Below, piece by piece: positions 18,586 to 28,434 of a stretch of DNA of 64,000 nt. How positions within the stretch are numbered: position 1 is the stretch's first letter; each line of letters begins with the position of its first letter. The stretch is from positions 15,864,146 to 15,928,145 of the forward strand of contig JAKCOZ010000001.1 of assembly GCA_022605955.1 (NCBI GenBank), in the 5' to 3' direction. Source of the stretch: Rallus limicola (Eukaryota > Chordata > Aves > Gruiformes > Rallidae). The position numbers and the translations under genes are program-made. Under the pieces are notes generated by a model. It saw only the letters and a list, made by a program, of their open reading frames with translations. It was not told the origin of the DNA and searched no databases.

Positions 18586-18729
18586 CCGTTTGACAGCCAG
18601 CGTGGCGATGCCCAGCATAGCGGCTCCGCCCACGCCCAGCACAAGCCGGGCATTGGACAGCACGAAGTCGATGGCTGTGCCGATGCCGTTGTCATCTTTC
18701 TTCCCTTTGCGCTGCCCAGCGCCTGCCAT
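18586..18729 (-). CDS. MIEF1: MIEF1 (MiD51), first coding exon with start codon
   Basis: The ATG at 18,729-18,727 sits five bases after an acceptor (CCTTCCAG|GTGAG) in strong context (GAGATGG). The exon encodes residues 1-48 and begins M-A-G-A-G-Q-R-K-G-K-K-D-D-N, matching human MiD51. Residues about 21-46 form the N-terminal transmembrane anchor that places the protein in the mitochondrial outer membrane with its C-terminus in the cytosol. The donor CGG|GTGAGT follows Lys47-Arg48. The four coding exons total 464 codons against 463 in human. An open frame continues upstream of the ATG, but it crosses the acceptor and is intronic. Confidence 0.96.
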
Positions 18730-18734
18730 CTCAC

Positions 18735-19871
18735 CTGGAAGGAGCAGGAGCATTAAACGGGTCAAAACATGCAACCCTAACGGTTCACTCCCTTCTCCTC
18801 CACCCCACGTTCACAGCTCTTGAGGTCTTAGCACAGAACCACAGGAAAGGACCACCTAACCCTGCAGTCTCTTTAATTATCTTCCCTCGAGGAACTACTT
18901 ATTCCCAAACATGCCAAAACAAGACTGACCAAGCCCTGCAATGTGAGCATTTTTTTGCTTCTGACTGTTTACTACCTAAAGAAAAAAATCCCTGATTTTG
19001 ATGTGGGGCTTCTAATCCTCAAAGCAGGCTTAACGTGATGCTTTTTAAGTAAGAAAGTAAGACTTACTTCAGTAATATTTTGCAATAGAATCCTGTATAT
19101 TATGTATAGCCCTATGACCATTCAGGTCTCTTCGTTTTCATTTGTGCTTCTCTGCCAAAGCATGATGCTTTATTCTGAATCTAATGTGTGTAACTTCGCT
19201 CGCAGAGGAGGTGATGCAAGGTCAACTGCTTGTCTGTAACAAATCAGAATCATTCCCCGCAAGGGTTGACTGGCAGTCTCAGAACATTCACGCCCAGACT
19301 CATTTTTGGGTAACAGCTGGTCCCAGATACTTCAAAAACACCCAAAAATTAAAGAGTAGAGACCACACGAGTAACAGCTCCCTTGTATTCACTGGACATT
19401 TATTCCCACTCCGAAGGCTGGTGGGTTTGACTCTCATACAAGCAATGTGTAGCATGAACATAAGTATTTCCTTACATATGTAGTTTTGTTTCCTCCAACT
19501 CCCACTTAAACTGATCTCGATGTTAAAATTCAAAGAGTCTCACCTGCCAACTACACGCGTAAAACATGCTCTACCATCACTGTACGCTTCGGTGGATCCT
19601 CAGCGAAACTACATGAAAACACCAGGAAACTCTTCCAACCTGACTCAAGATCTGTTTTCTAACTTGGTTTCAAAGGTTCAGAGTCTGCCTGACTTTGGTG
19701 GTTTAAAGCTGCCCTTAGGTTTCCTAAGGCCGAGCTACATCCTCAGAAGAAATGTTCCTGTCACGGTTCTTGTCACTCTTCGTTCCCAGGCAGAAATAAA
19801 CCCCAAGCTTTTACAAAGCTAACTGTAATAGCAGCAAGAAGAACACGGTCACATCTTCATAAATGACCTAC
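18735..19871 (-). other. MIEF1: MIEF1 intron in the 5' leader
   Basis: This intron lies between the uORF-bearing leader exon and the first coding exon. The acceptor at 18,736-18,735 is well supported. The donor ACAG|GTAGGT at 19,871-19,870 is the best site after the uORF stop but is inferred. I see no repeats or other features. Confidence 0.65.
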
Positions 19872-20285
19872 CTGTAACCTACAGCATTTGTAAAGAGAAC
19901 AGGAGAGAGCCCTCCTGGTGTGGCTGTGGAAGCACCTTCCAGGCTTCTTCAAGACAGTGGCAGGCAGGAAGCTTTAACCATTTCTATTAGTCAGTTAGGG
20001 GATTTTGGAAAGGGAAGTGGAGCCAAAAGGAGCCACAAGGAAATCTCTAAACCAGGCCCCCGAGTTTGCTCTGCAGGAAAGCCTGACCCTTCTCCAACTG
20101 CTTTTCCTTGTCCTCTAACTGCTGCAGCCCCTGCTTCTTGCGGAACTCGCGGCGGATGGAAGCAAGGTAGAAATCCCGGTCGGTGTAGCGCAGCCCACGG
20201 CCCTGGCGCAGCAGGGCCCGATAGAGGGTCAGGACAGCCTCCCGGGACCACGCTGCCATGGGGGACGGGTGCGTGGCCGGGTGAC
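19872..20285 (-). other. MIEF1: MIEF1 5' leader exon (bicistronic)
   Basis: The exon begins at the acceptor CTCTCTCTAG (20,287-20,286) and probably ends at the donor ACAG|GTAGGT at 19,872/19,871. It contains the full 70-codon microprotein frame, 26 nt after the acceptor. If the donor is right, two more short frames follow before the main ATG: ten codons from the ATG at 19,981 and two codons from the ATG at 19,887. The 3' limit is an inference. Confidence 0.65.
20047..20259 (-). CDS. MIEF1 upstream ORF: LYR-motif microprotein (MIEF1-MP / altMiD51)
   Basis: This 70-residue frame starts [14 protein letters not shown] and ends K-L-G-G-L-V. The length matches the human microprotein from the MIEF1 5' leader, and most positions agree with it. 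The L-Y-R motif is at residues 12-14, followed by a basic helix (Y-T-D-R-D-F-Y, then R-R-E-F-R-K-K) and a K/E-rich C-terminal helix. Human MIEF1-MP is a mitochondrial matrix LYRM-family protein that binds the assembling large mitoribosomal subunit. I choose the ATG at 20,259 (CCCCCATGG) because it matches the human start. The frame stays open upstream, but that extension crosses the acceptor at 20,286. The -3 base is C, so leaky scanning to the main MIEF1 start is plausible. Confidence 0.93.
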   Translation of the reverse strand: MAAWSREAVLTLYRALLRQGRGLRYTDRDFYLASIRREFRKKQGLQQLEDKEKQLEKGQAFLQSKLGGLV

Positions 20286-20598
20286 CTAGAGAGAGACGAC
20301 AGCGCAGGGGATCTGAGTCAGCTTCTCCCCCACCGACAGACGCACCGGCTGCCGCCTCCCGCTCCACGCCTGTCCCCGCAGACCACCGTCCCCCGCGGCC
20401 CAGAGAGGGAGAGAAGGAACTGCCTCTCCAGTGGCGCGCGGCGGGCACCGGGCTCTCTAAGGGGGCCAGCCGCCCTCCGGCCTGGCCCTTCCCACAGGAG
20501 GCCGCCCCAGGGCCGCTCGCAGCACTCGCTCCCTGCCGGCTCCCGACTCGCGGCCGCGCCCGTGGAGGCCCCGCGGGGACCGGCCACCTCGCACTCAC

Positions 20599-20720
20599 CG
20601 CGACTGGCCGAGGGGGGACAGGAGAAGCGCTCTCCGCGCCTCACGACCAGCGTTTCCCTCCGGCAGTCCCTGCCACCGCCTCCCTCCCGGCGCCGCTCTC
20701 GGGGTCACCCGGCAACATGG
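20599..20720 (-). other. MIEF1: Probable MIEF1 non-coding exon 1
   Basis: A strong donor CGCG|GTGAGTGCG at 20,599/20,598 lies upstream of the leader-exon acceptor at 20,286, inside a CpG island. This gives a short non-coding first exon and a roughly 310-bp first intron. The start site is not determined; it should lie near 20,690-20,760 beside the promoter motifs. Confidence 0.5.
20704..20716. promoter_or_regulatory. RFX X-box match
   Basis: GTCACC-C-GGCAAC fits the published X-box consensus GTNRCC-N(0-3)-RGYAAC at every defined position. It lies at the likely MIEF1 core promoter. Binding is inferred. Confidence 0.5.
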
Positions 20721-20852
20721 CCGATCCGCTTCCGAGTCGTAACCCCGGCTCCGCCAATCACAGAGCGCGACCGCCGGGGCCCGAACCATCCGTCTGCCGG
20801 AGGACTTCCGGCTGGGGCGCACACGCTCGGGGGGTAGCGGCGGGGCTCTGTC

Positions 20853-20864
20853 TCCCCCTGCCGG
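20853..20864 (-). promoter_or_regulatory. CTCF-like core, copy 1
   Basis: The minus strand reads CCGGCAGGGGGA, close to the CTCF core CCASYAGRGGGC with mismatches at the third and last positions. It is part of a 16-bp direct repeat (20,854-20,869) whose second copy starts 72 bp away. Occupancy is unknown. Confidence 0.4.
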
Positions 20865-20924
20865 CGGGGCGCCGCGCCTGCCAGAGTCCGGCCGGCGGGA
20901 GGGGACGGTCGCCGCCGGTCGGAT

Positions 20925-20936
20925 GCCCCCTGCCGG
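20925..20936 (-). promoter_or_regulatory. CTCF-like core, copy 2
   Basis: The minus strand reads CCGGCAGGGGGC, matching the CTCF core except for G at position 3. It has the same orientation as the copy 72 bp away. Occupancy is unknown. Confidence 0.45.
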
Positions 20937-21026
20937 CGGGGAGGGGAACCGCCGTCCACGGATGCTCCCGGTCCGGCCCGGGACGGGGCAGAGGCTGGGC
21001 CCGGTGCGGCCCGAGGTTTGAGCGGG

Positions 21027-21044
21027 CCGTGATGGCCATCACGG
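21027..21044. repeat. 18-bp perfect palindrome
   Basis: CCGTGATGGCCATCACGG equals its own reverse complement. It lies in the CpG island upstream of MIEF1 and holds two back-to-back CCAT/ATGG cores. The function is unknown. Confidence 0.9.
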
Positions 21045-21544
21045 GGTGACGGCTTCGGGGACGGCTGTGAGGAAGGGACCAGAGCAGGGCGTGGGCCGGG
21101 GGCACCCTGAAGGGCTGAGGGGGAGGAGGGGGCCTGAGGGGCGGCCCCGCGCGGAGCGGCCGCTTCCCGCCTCAGCCTCAGGGTGGAGATGGGAATGTCC
21201 TGCTTCCCCCCCCCCAGGACTGGTCACCTGCGCTAAGCCCACCTGGGAACGCGGGGCTTGTTCCACCGCGGAAGGTCTCGTTAGCAGCCTGGGCTTTGCG
21301 TGCTAAGGACCAACTGCCTCGGCGGCCCCACCGCCTCCCCACGGCCCGAGCAGCTGGAGCACTAACAGGAATTTCCTTTTGTCGTTCTGGCTTGGACAGG
21401 CCTAAATGTAATAAACGGCTTCGTGTGAGAAGCACGGAGTTCAGCACGTCACGGCGAGCCGCCATCCACGGCACAGGCTGTCACAGTCTCCAGCTGTGCG
21501 TGCTGGCTGCCCGGGGTGACGCGGGGGTAAATGGAGGTTTCTGC

Positions 21545-24500
21545 AGCGCTTCAGGATAGGTAGAGAGCAGTGGGTTTCAAAGTGCCTCTGACTACCTTGA
21601 TGTTTTTTAGAGAATAACATATCAAATTCAAGCTCCTTTATCTCCAGTGAACCCTGAGGCCTGGTCTGGAAGTCTGAAGGGCTCTGGGAGAAGGGCAGTT
21701 TCTGGCAGCCTCTCCGGGGTCTGCCTGAGGAGATGGAAGCAGCCTCCTGAAGCTAGGACCTTCCATCCCTCTGCCCAGGTGAAAAATCCCCCTTTTCTAG
21801 CCTTGCTTTGTCTACTGTATGCCTACTCTGGGAAGTAATTATTCCTCTTAGCCATCTCCTCCCCCCAGATCCTTCCAAAATGTAAAATATGACCGCATGT
21901 GCTGTGCCTCCCATGGGGGAGAGGGTGAGAGAAAGAGCAAACCGTGTGTGACAGAGGAGAGCCACATGACTTCATGCACTTCTCAGTAACACCAGATATG
22001 ACAGTGATAGAATTGAGCAGGAAGAAAACCAGAAGCTCCGGCCTGGCTCGCTCTGTGACAATCTCCTCTTGTTCATTTCCTTTCTGAGATAAACAGCTCC
22101 AATCTTTTCGATCTCTCTTTGCAAGCCAGTTTGCCATGCCCCTAATCAGCCCTTTCTGAGAAATGCTTACTTGAACTGCAGACAGTATTCCCAGAGAGGC
22201 CACACTACTGATTTACATAATAGCATTATCATACTTTCCATATTATTCTCCACTTCTTCCCTCTGCATGCTAATATTTTATGTGTGCTTTTTTTTTTAAC
22301 CTGCAGCTACTCACAGAGCTGGGGTTTGTGTGACACCCAGATCCTTTCCTGAGCTGCTAGAGACCAGAGCTTTGTAATTTTTTTCTCTTTGTAATAGTTT
22401 TCTCTTTTCTGACCTTGCACATGCCCAGTTAAACCTTGGCAAACGTGTGGTGTTGCCCATTTGCCACATTTGCATTTTACTTACAGTTCTTTCTGATCTC
22501 AAGAGTCAACAGCTTTGAGTCATCTCTCAGAAATGTTTGGTATATTGCTCAGCTGTGTTTTTAGATCATCAGTGCATATACTGAGCTATCTGGGACCTCG
22601 CAGGCAGCATTCATATTCCCTACTCTTAACCCTCTGCCAGAAGGAAAATCGATCTTTGAACCTTCCTGCCGGCATCCTGCCTCCTCCTTGGGTTGTTGAT
22701 CCACAGAAATACTTCACTCCTCACCACAGGGCTCTGCCACTTCTGCACAGGTGGACTCATGAGTCCAGTCTCCAAAACTCCCACGTCTGGATCACACCTT
22801 GCACAGCTATGTGCAGCAAACCCCTGTTGAGGTACAAACGGGATCCACCGGATCACACTGCGCAACTATGGCTTTTCCTTGCTGCCCTCTCACCATGGCA
22901 GACAAGGCCCATGGGCTTCCACAGGCACCCCCTCCCCACTCCGGCCCCCTTGGGTTGTGCCTGTTTTAATGTTTCTTTCTGGTTTGTCCCCAGGCTTGAT
23001 GCCAGCTCCCGGGCCCCTCGCCAGCAGCTGCGTGTGCATGTTGTGAACTCCAGCCACACCATGCAGCGCGCCTCCAAACTGCCTCAGCTCCTCCAGCGAG
23101 GCCAGTCGCTGGCTCACTGTGCCTGCTGCTTGCCATGGGCTCCCCACACCCATAGCCCATGGTCACAGGTGTTCAGCCTGCGCCTGTTTTGCAAAGAAAA
23201 GGGTAAGCACAACGGCACAGTGACCCATGACGGATGCTTCCCCAGTTGCCGTGTGAGCACCAGACCTCGTGCAACATGCCAGTAGTTGTGAACTTGAACT
23301 CTGCCTTGAGATAATGAAGCAACATCCCCCTACTTCCCAGTGTTTCCCAACCCAGCTGGCTCCTCTACTGACCCGCCGCACGCAACCGCCCCAGCGGGGA
23401 GCCACCCCAAAGACTCATGCTGCCCTGATGGGATGTGGCCCCAGTGCCCTGTTGTCTGTAAAGCCCTCTTGTCTTGTGACTTCTTTCCCATGGACCCAGT
23501 GGAATGGGATGCCCCCCATGCCTCCAGCCTGAGTCCCTGCAAGAAAGGGAATTTACCCCAACAGGTTGAGGTCCAGATGGGGAGGAGGGAGCATACCTTA
23601 TAGCTGTGCACCTGGAGAACAATAACGACCTTTGTTTCCCCAAATGATTAAGTGAGCTTGTGAAATATCAAAGGTGATGGGGCACAATAAACCCGTGTTG
23701 TTACCCAGGAGTCACCCCTCCATCCACCCCTCTCCCAGTGAGTCTCCAGAGCCACCACTTCTCTGCTCATACTTGCGGGCAGTCCTCCCACTCAAGTGGC
23801 CATTGCCACAGGCTCTGATGGCCACCAAAAGCAGTGAACTGCTGCCTCTGAGCCCAGCTTGCAGGCTCTGTGCCTGGGAGTCACGTGCCATCCCCAGATC
23901 TTCCCACCACCCATTTTACAAGGGCAGGATCAGTCCCAGACAGGAAGACATCCCTGTGCTGCTCACCACCAGCCATCAGGCCCTCCCAGGGAGGTGAGTG
24001 TGACCCATGGAGCTGCAAATGGCATCTTGGAGGGAGTCTGCAGGGTCAGGAAAAAAACCAACGTGCTTGGAAACAGAAAGTCGGCCCCTTACGGGAGCCA
24101 GAAAACAATCCCAAAATGCAAGAGGGAAGGTGGGTAGTGACCCACCAATGTCATCTGAACTTGGGCTTAATGTCCTTAGTAAATGGACCTTGCAAGAGAC
24201 CTCTTGGCAGTCGAACACCATTCAGCAACTCTCTCTCAATGCAGCCCCATTTCTGTGCTCTTCTCGAGCAGTCACAAGGAGTAAGGGGCATTTGGGCTCC
24301 CGCTCTCTTGCTTTGATGAGCCAGGAGGTGGCACAGGTGGCTTCTCTCCCCAAACCCCCATGAGCTTTCAGCTTTGATGTTGAGCTCAAGTGGGAATGAA
24401 GATGGGTGCTGAGGAAGGAGAGGACACTTGGTATGCAGCTGCCTTCCAAGGGGCATTCCGGCTTTACAGCAGAGAAACAAAGTTTAGCAACAGAGAGTAA

Positions 24501-27500
24501 ACAGCCACTCCAGGGGGGAGCCATACTCAGGATATGTTTTGTTTTGGTTTTAGAGAGGGCGGAGAAGGGGAAAATTCCCAGCCTAGCTGCTGCTGAAATG
24601 GGTCATTTCAGCTCCCCAGGTTCCAGCCCCACAGTCACCTGTGTGATGCAGAACTGCTGCCACTGCAGGGCCAGCACTAACACTCAGCGAGGAAGCTCAG
24701 TTTTAATTACCTAACAAGTCGACAATGCTGCTGTAGTTTTGCAATTGGGGTAAGTGCACCTTGATTCTCAGCATGACTCATGCTTCTTCGAATTTCCCTG
24801 TGGCTGGGTTTTTGGGTACTTTTCTAATTTCCTGGCTGGTAAGATATGCCTCCCCCTTCCCCCCACCCTCCCTTTTTTCACTTTGCACCAGCTGCATGCT
24901 GTATGAGGTTTCCAGAGCCATTCAGACACCCTGCTTTTGTGAGCACTGTCATCCTCACAGTTTTGCATCACTCCACAGCCTCATGGGCTTTCTGCGGTAG
25001 ACGTGTCTGCAGAGAGCTGAGAGCTTGCAGCTGGTGGCACGAGTCACCTGAGCAAGGCTACACACACTGACCCGAAGTTTTTTCTACCTCTCTGCCCACT
25101 GTGGTGACATCCTCCCACCATAAACATGGGATTTTGCTTCATATAAGGGGTGTCTGGACTCTCAACATTGTGTGGGGTTTGGTCCCATGTACATACACAC
25201 AACCTGAGGGGGCAGAGCTTCAATATCCTGCTGCTTCTCATCTTTGTCTAGGTGTCTATTGCTCATCTTGTCCCACTAAGTCACAGGTCCTTAGATTTAT
25301 TTCTGTCCCATCTGAGGCAAACTGGTTTTGGTTTTGCAGTAGTTTGACATTCACTTCTGGGTAACAGTTTGAGTCAAATGCTTTAAAAACACAGGGAACC
25401 AAACAGGAGTGGGTAGATGTTTTCTACATTCTTTTATTTTTGTGTGTGTGCCTGGTTCTTAGTAAGTGTTTGAGAGGGGAAAAAAAAGATATGACTGATG
25501 ATTTGTTGCTTTCTCTTTGGAAAAGGTCCAGGCTACAAAACAGGGCTAAAATGCCAGGAAAGAGTTTGCTGCATAGAGGTAGGCTTACAAGACTTGATTT
25601 TATAAGTTCTCTGGTAACATTTGCTTTAATTTGAGATCCTGGAGAAGTCATTTTAGATTGTTATTCAGCACAGCTTAGTTGCTCTTCTTCTCAGTTTTCC
25701 TTATTTTTAGAAAGGTGAAGTGTGGTTCCCAAATTATATCCTTACTGAGATGGACTTCAGCCAAGAGGATCCATGGTTCAAACCATAAGGCACAGGAAAG
25801 ATAAGAGTAAAGTTTTCTTTTGCATATCGTTTGGCAGGGTGAGGAGATAAATGGCCTTGAAAGATTTGTGTTGTGACAGACTGTAAGGACTGTATTTTCT
25901 TTGTATTTTGCTTAAAGAAAAAGCACACCCAGAAATGCTGGAAATGTCAGGAGTGTCATATTTCCTTTAGTTCCGAGTAAGGATTGTGTTTAGGGTTCTA
26001 GGAGGTGCTTACAGTAACATCCCAAACATTAGCTGAAGTGGGCTGATCCTTTAACCTTTTGCTGCCGTGCTTGTCCCTGCTGCAGCCACAAAGGCACTAG
26101 CAGCTGGGCCCCAAGCCAAGCTCCTCTCCCAAGCTTCCGTGGGTTAGATCCCTTATGCCAGCCTTTCACTTCAGTGAGCTGGAGCCCTTGCTCCGGATGG
26201 GATAATTTTGCACGGCTCCTTTGAGGCCGTTTGTAGCGACAGATCAAAGCCCTGAAAAGCTCAGTCCCAGGTGAAGCTTTGCCATGGCTAAGGTGTGAGT
26301 GTGCCTGTGAGCCACAGAAACAACATAAGCAGGAATATGCCTCCCTTCTGCCAGGGCTGAGGCCAGATCCTCTGCATCACAGTGCTCTGGAAAGCAGGGC
26401 GGCTGCCGCCTGCAGCTGCGGGCACGGGAGCATGAAGCCATTTGCTGGTGACGCTCGCCATGGCTAGGGAGCCTCACGCCATGGCTAGGGAGCCTCACGC
26501 CATGGCTAGGGAGCCTCACGCCATGGCTAGGGAGCCTCGCTCCCTGGCTGCTCAGCCGGGCTGCCCGCTGGCCAGCTGAGACCTCACCACCTCCCCAGCT
26601 GAGCTACTAAAGCACCGTGATTTAAGAAAAAAAATAATTAAAAACTGGGGTAATAATTAAAAATTAGTTGTCCCTACTAAAGGGCATGTTAAGCTGTGCC
26701 TTCACGCAGGGAACTCATGTATCCTCGCAACAAAAACAGTCATTAAGCCAAGCTATCGGTACACCCCTTCCAGCTTTCTAAGCGGTGCTGTTAGTTGATG
26801 TTGAAGTTGCTTTGTTTCCAAGCTCCCTGGTGTTTGGAAAAGGCATGTCTAGCCCCTGGCCAGCAAACCTGCTGCAGGCACCGATGTGAAGCCAGCTGGA
26901 GCAAGCCCCTCCTCGAGCCAGAGGGTCTGCCGCGGCCTCAGTCCCCACCAAGCCGTGTTGCACAGTGCCGTGACGCGTGAGCACTGGGTGTCCCTGACAA
27001 ACGGTGAGAGCTCGGGAGAAACGGCTCGTTGCCGGGCAGGCCATGCCAGAGCTCCCCTTTGGGGGGTGTGTGTGTCTCCCTGTACAACGCCTGTTGGGAT
27101 ACAGAAACACACACAGGATGTGCCAGACAGCTTGCACTCACCTGGTTCAATATGGTGCTTAAGGGTCCATATCCGTATCCAGGATGCATGCTGCAGGTAC
27201 CAAGATCCCTTACAAAGTCTCAAGGGACCCTCTGAGAAATGTTTTTTAAAGCTTGTGGTGGAACCATGCTTGGTGGGCTGTCAGCACCACTCCTGCAAAC
27301 GAGGGTCTCTGCTGGTTTGCTTAGGAGTCAATCCCTTGCTCATGGAGACACCTTGAACTCCCACAGGAGCAGCTTGTGCTTTCTGTGGAAAAAGGGTCCT
27401 GGACTCTGTCAATGCCTTCCTCTAAAACCTCGTAAGAAACTGAAGAAATGCCATTTACATTACTTCTTAAAATAATATAAATGTCAGAAAAAGATTTTGT

Positions 27501-28430
27501 GTTGGAGGCAAGGAAAATACATGGGAGAACCTTTAACCTAGTCAGCTCTCATTTCTTAAACTGTCTCAACAAACTGCCATTGGCCTAAGCCTATGTTTTC
27601 ATCTTCCCCTCTTGACAAGTGAAAGTTCAGGCATTCTGGCAATGATCTGTTTTTAGATTATCCCCCTTCGGGTGCAAAAACACAACAAACACTAAGAATA
27701 TTGAAAATTCTTAATAGAAAATTTTAATCATTAATTTTGAGTGGCATATTTATTCCAGGCCCTTTGTTCAGGAGACCAAAGCAGCAGAAAGGCATTAAGC
27801 AACACACAGCACACATCTCTGGCTTGATGGAGACCCTTCCACAAGAGGAGAATTGAAAGCATTGGCCTGGTATGGAAGAAAGAAAGAGGGAATGTGCCTG
27901 ATGTTAACGATTTTGAGGAAACAAACCTACACCATTTACAGTCACTATCTCTAACTGGGACCAGGAACAAACCTGAAGCTCAAGGTGCTTACAAAGGTAA
28001 CAAGTGGAATGGCTGCAGGTGGCATATGAGCTTGCAAAAGGCCCTTTCCAAAGGCACCACCAGGGCCAGATGCTTAGGATTCAGAGCAGGACCAGGCTTA
28101 TGACAGCAAGTAATGGGAACAGCCAAAATTACATGAGATGGGTTTAAAAATATGCTAAAACAAGGAGGTCACGTTCTCTCACACAGCATGCCAGAAGTCA
28201 GCCACCAGACAGACATTTCTACAGGGGGAAGACTTAATTTGGGGCTTGACTTAAAAAAGTGGATGCATCCAAGGGTGGGGAGCTAGTGAGGACAGACCAT
28301 TTCACAGAAGGCAATGCTGTTCCCACATCCACCAGCTCTTCTGAGCACCTCTCAGTGGGACACTCTCTTCCAGCAGCCTCTCTGCCAGGAGGTCAGAAAT
28401 AAAAGCTGACATACACACCTCTGTCTCCAT
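21545..28430. other. Intergenic between MIEF1 promoter and MGAT3 3' end
   Basis: I recognise no gene, CR1 element or RNA gene here. The interval contains a 21-bp tandem repeat at 26,456-26,539 and one unusually long open frame (22,515-23,285) that lacks recognisable domains. Simple T-runs occur near 22,290 and 28,446. Confidence 0.6.
26456..26539. repeat. 21-bp tandem repeat, four copies
   Basis: The unit cgccatggctagggagcctca occurs four times head to tail with almost no change; the last copy differs only at its final base. The near identity suggests recent expansion or an active minisatellite. The flanks are non-repetitive and no coding sequence is involved. Confidence 0.95.
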
Positions 28431-28434
28431 TCAT

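Larger units (their letters stand above)
20110..21540. promoter_or_regulatory. MIEF1: CpG island and MIEF1 promoter
   Basis: This is a dense CpG stretch without a TATA box, spanning the MIEF1 leader exons and about 0.8 kb upstream. Around the likely start are an RFX X-box match (20,704-20,716), a CCAAT box (20,754-20,758) and an ETS/GABP-type ACTTCCGG (20,804-20,811). Further upstream are two CTCF-like cores and an 18-bp palindrome. Open frames on both strands here are compositional effects of the GC-rich sequence. Island limits are judged by eye. Confidence 0.8.

Noticed and set aside
20260..20598. N-terminal extension of the MIEF1 microprotein frame
   Set aside because: It would begin at a GTG that is itself the predicted exon 1 donor and it crosses the acceptor at 20,286; homology starts at the ATG at 20,259.
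19920..20837. 305-codon plus-strand frame antisense to the MIEF1 leader
   Set aside because: It lies over the CpG island and opposite the conserved microprotein frame; the product is low-complexity P/R-rich and matches nothing.
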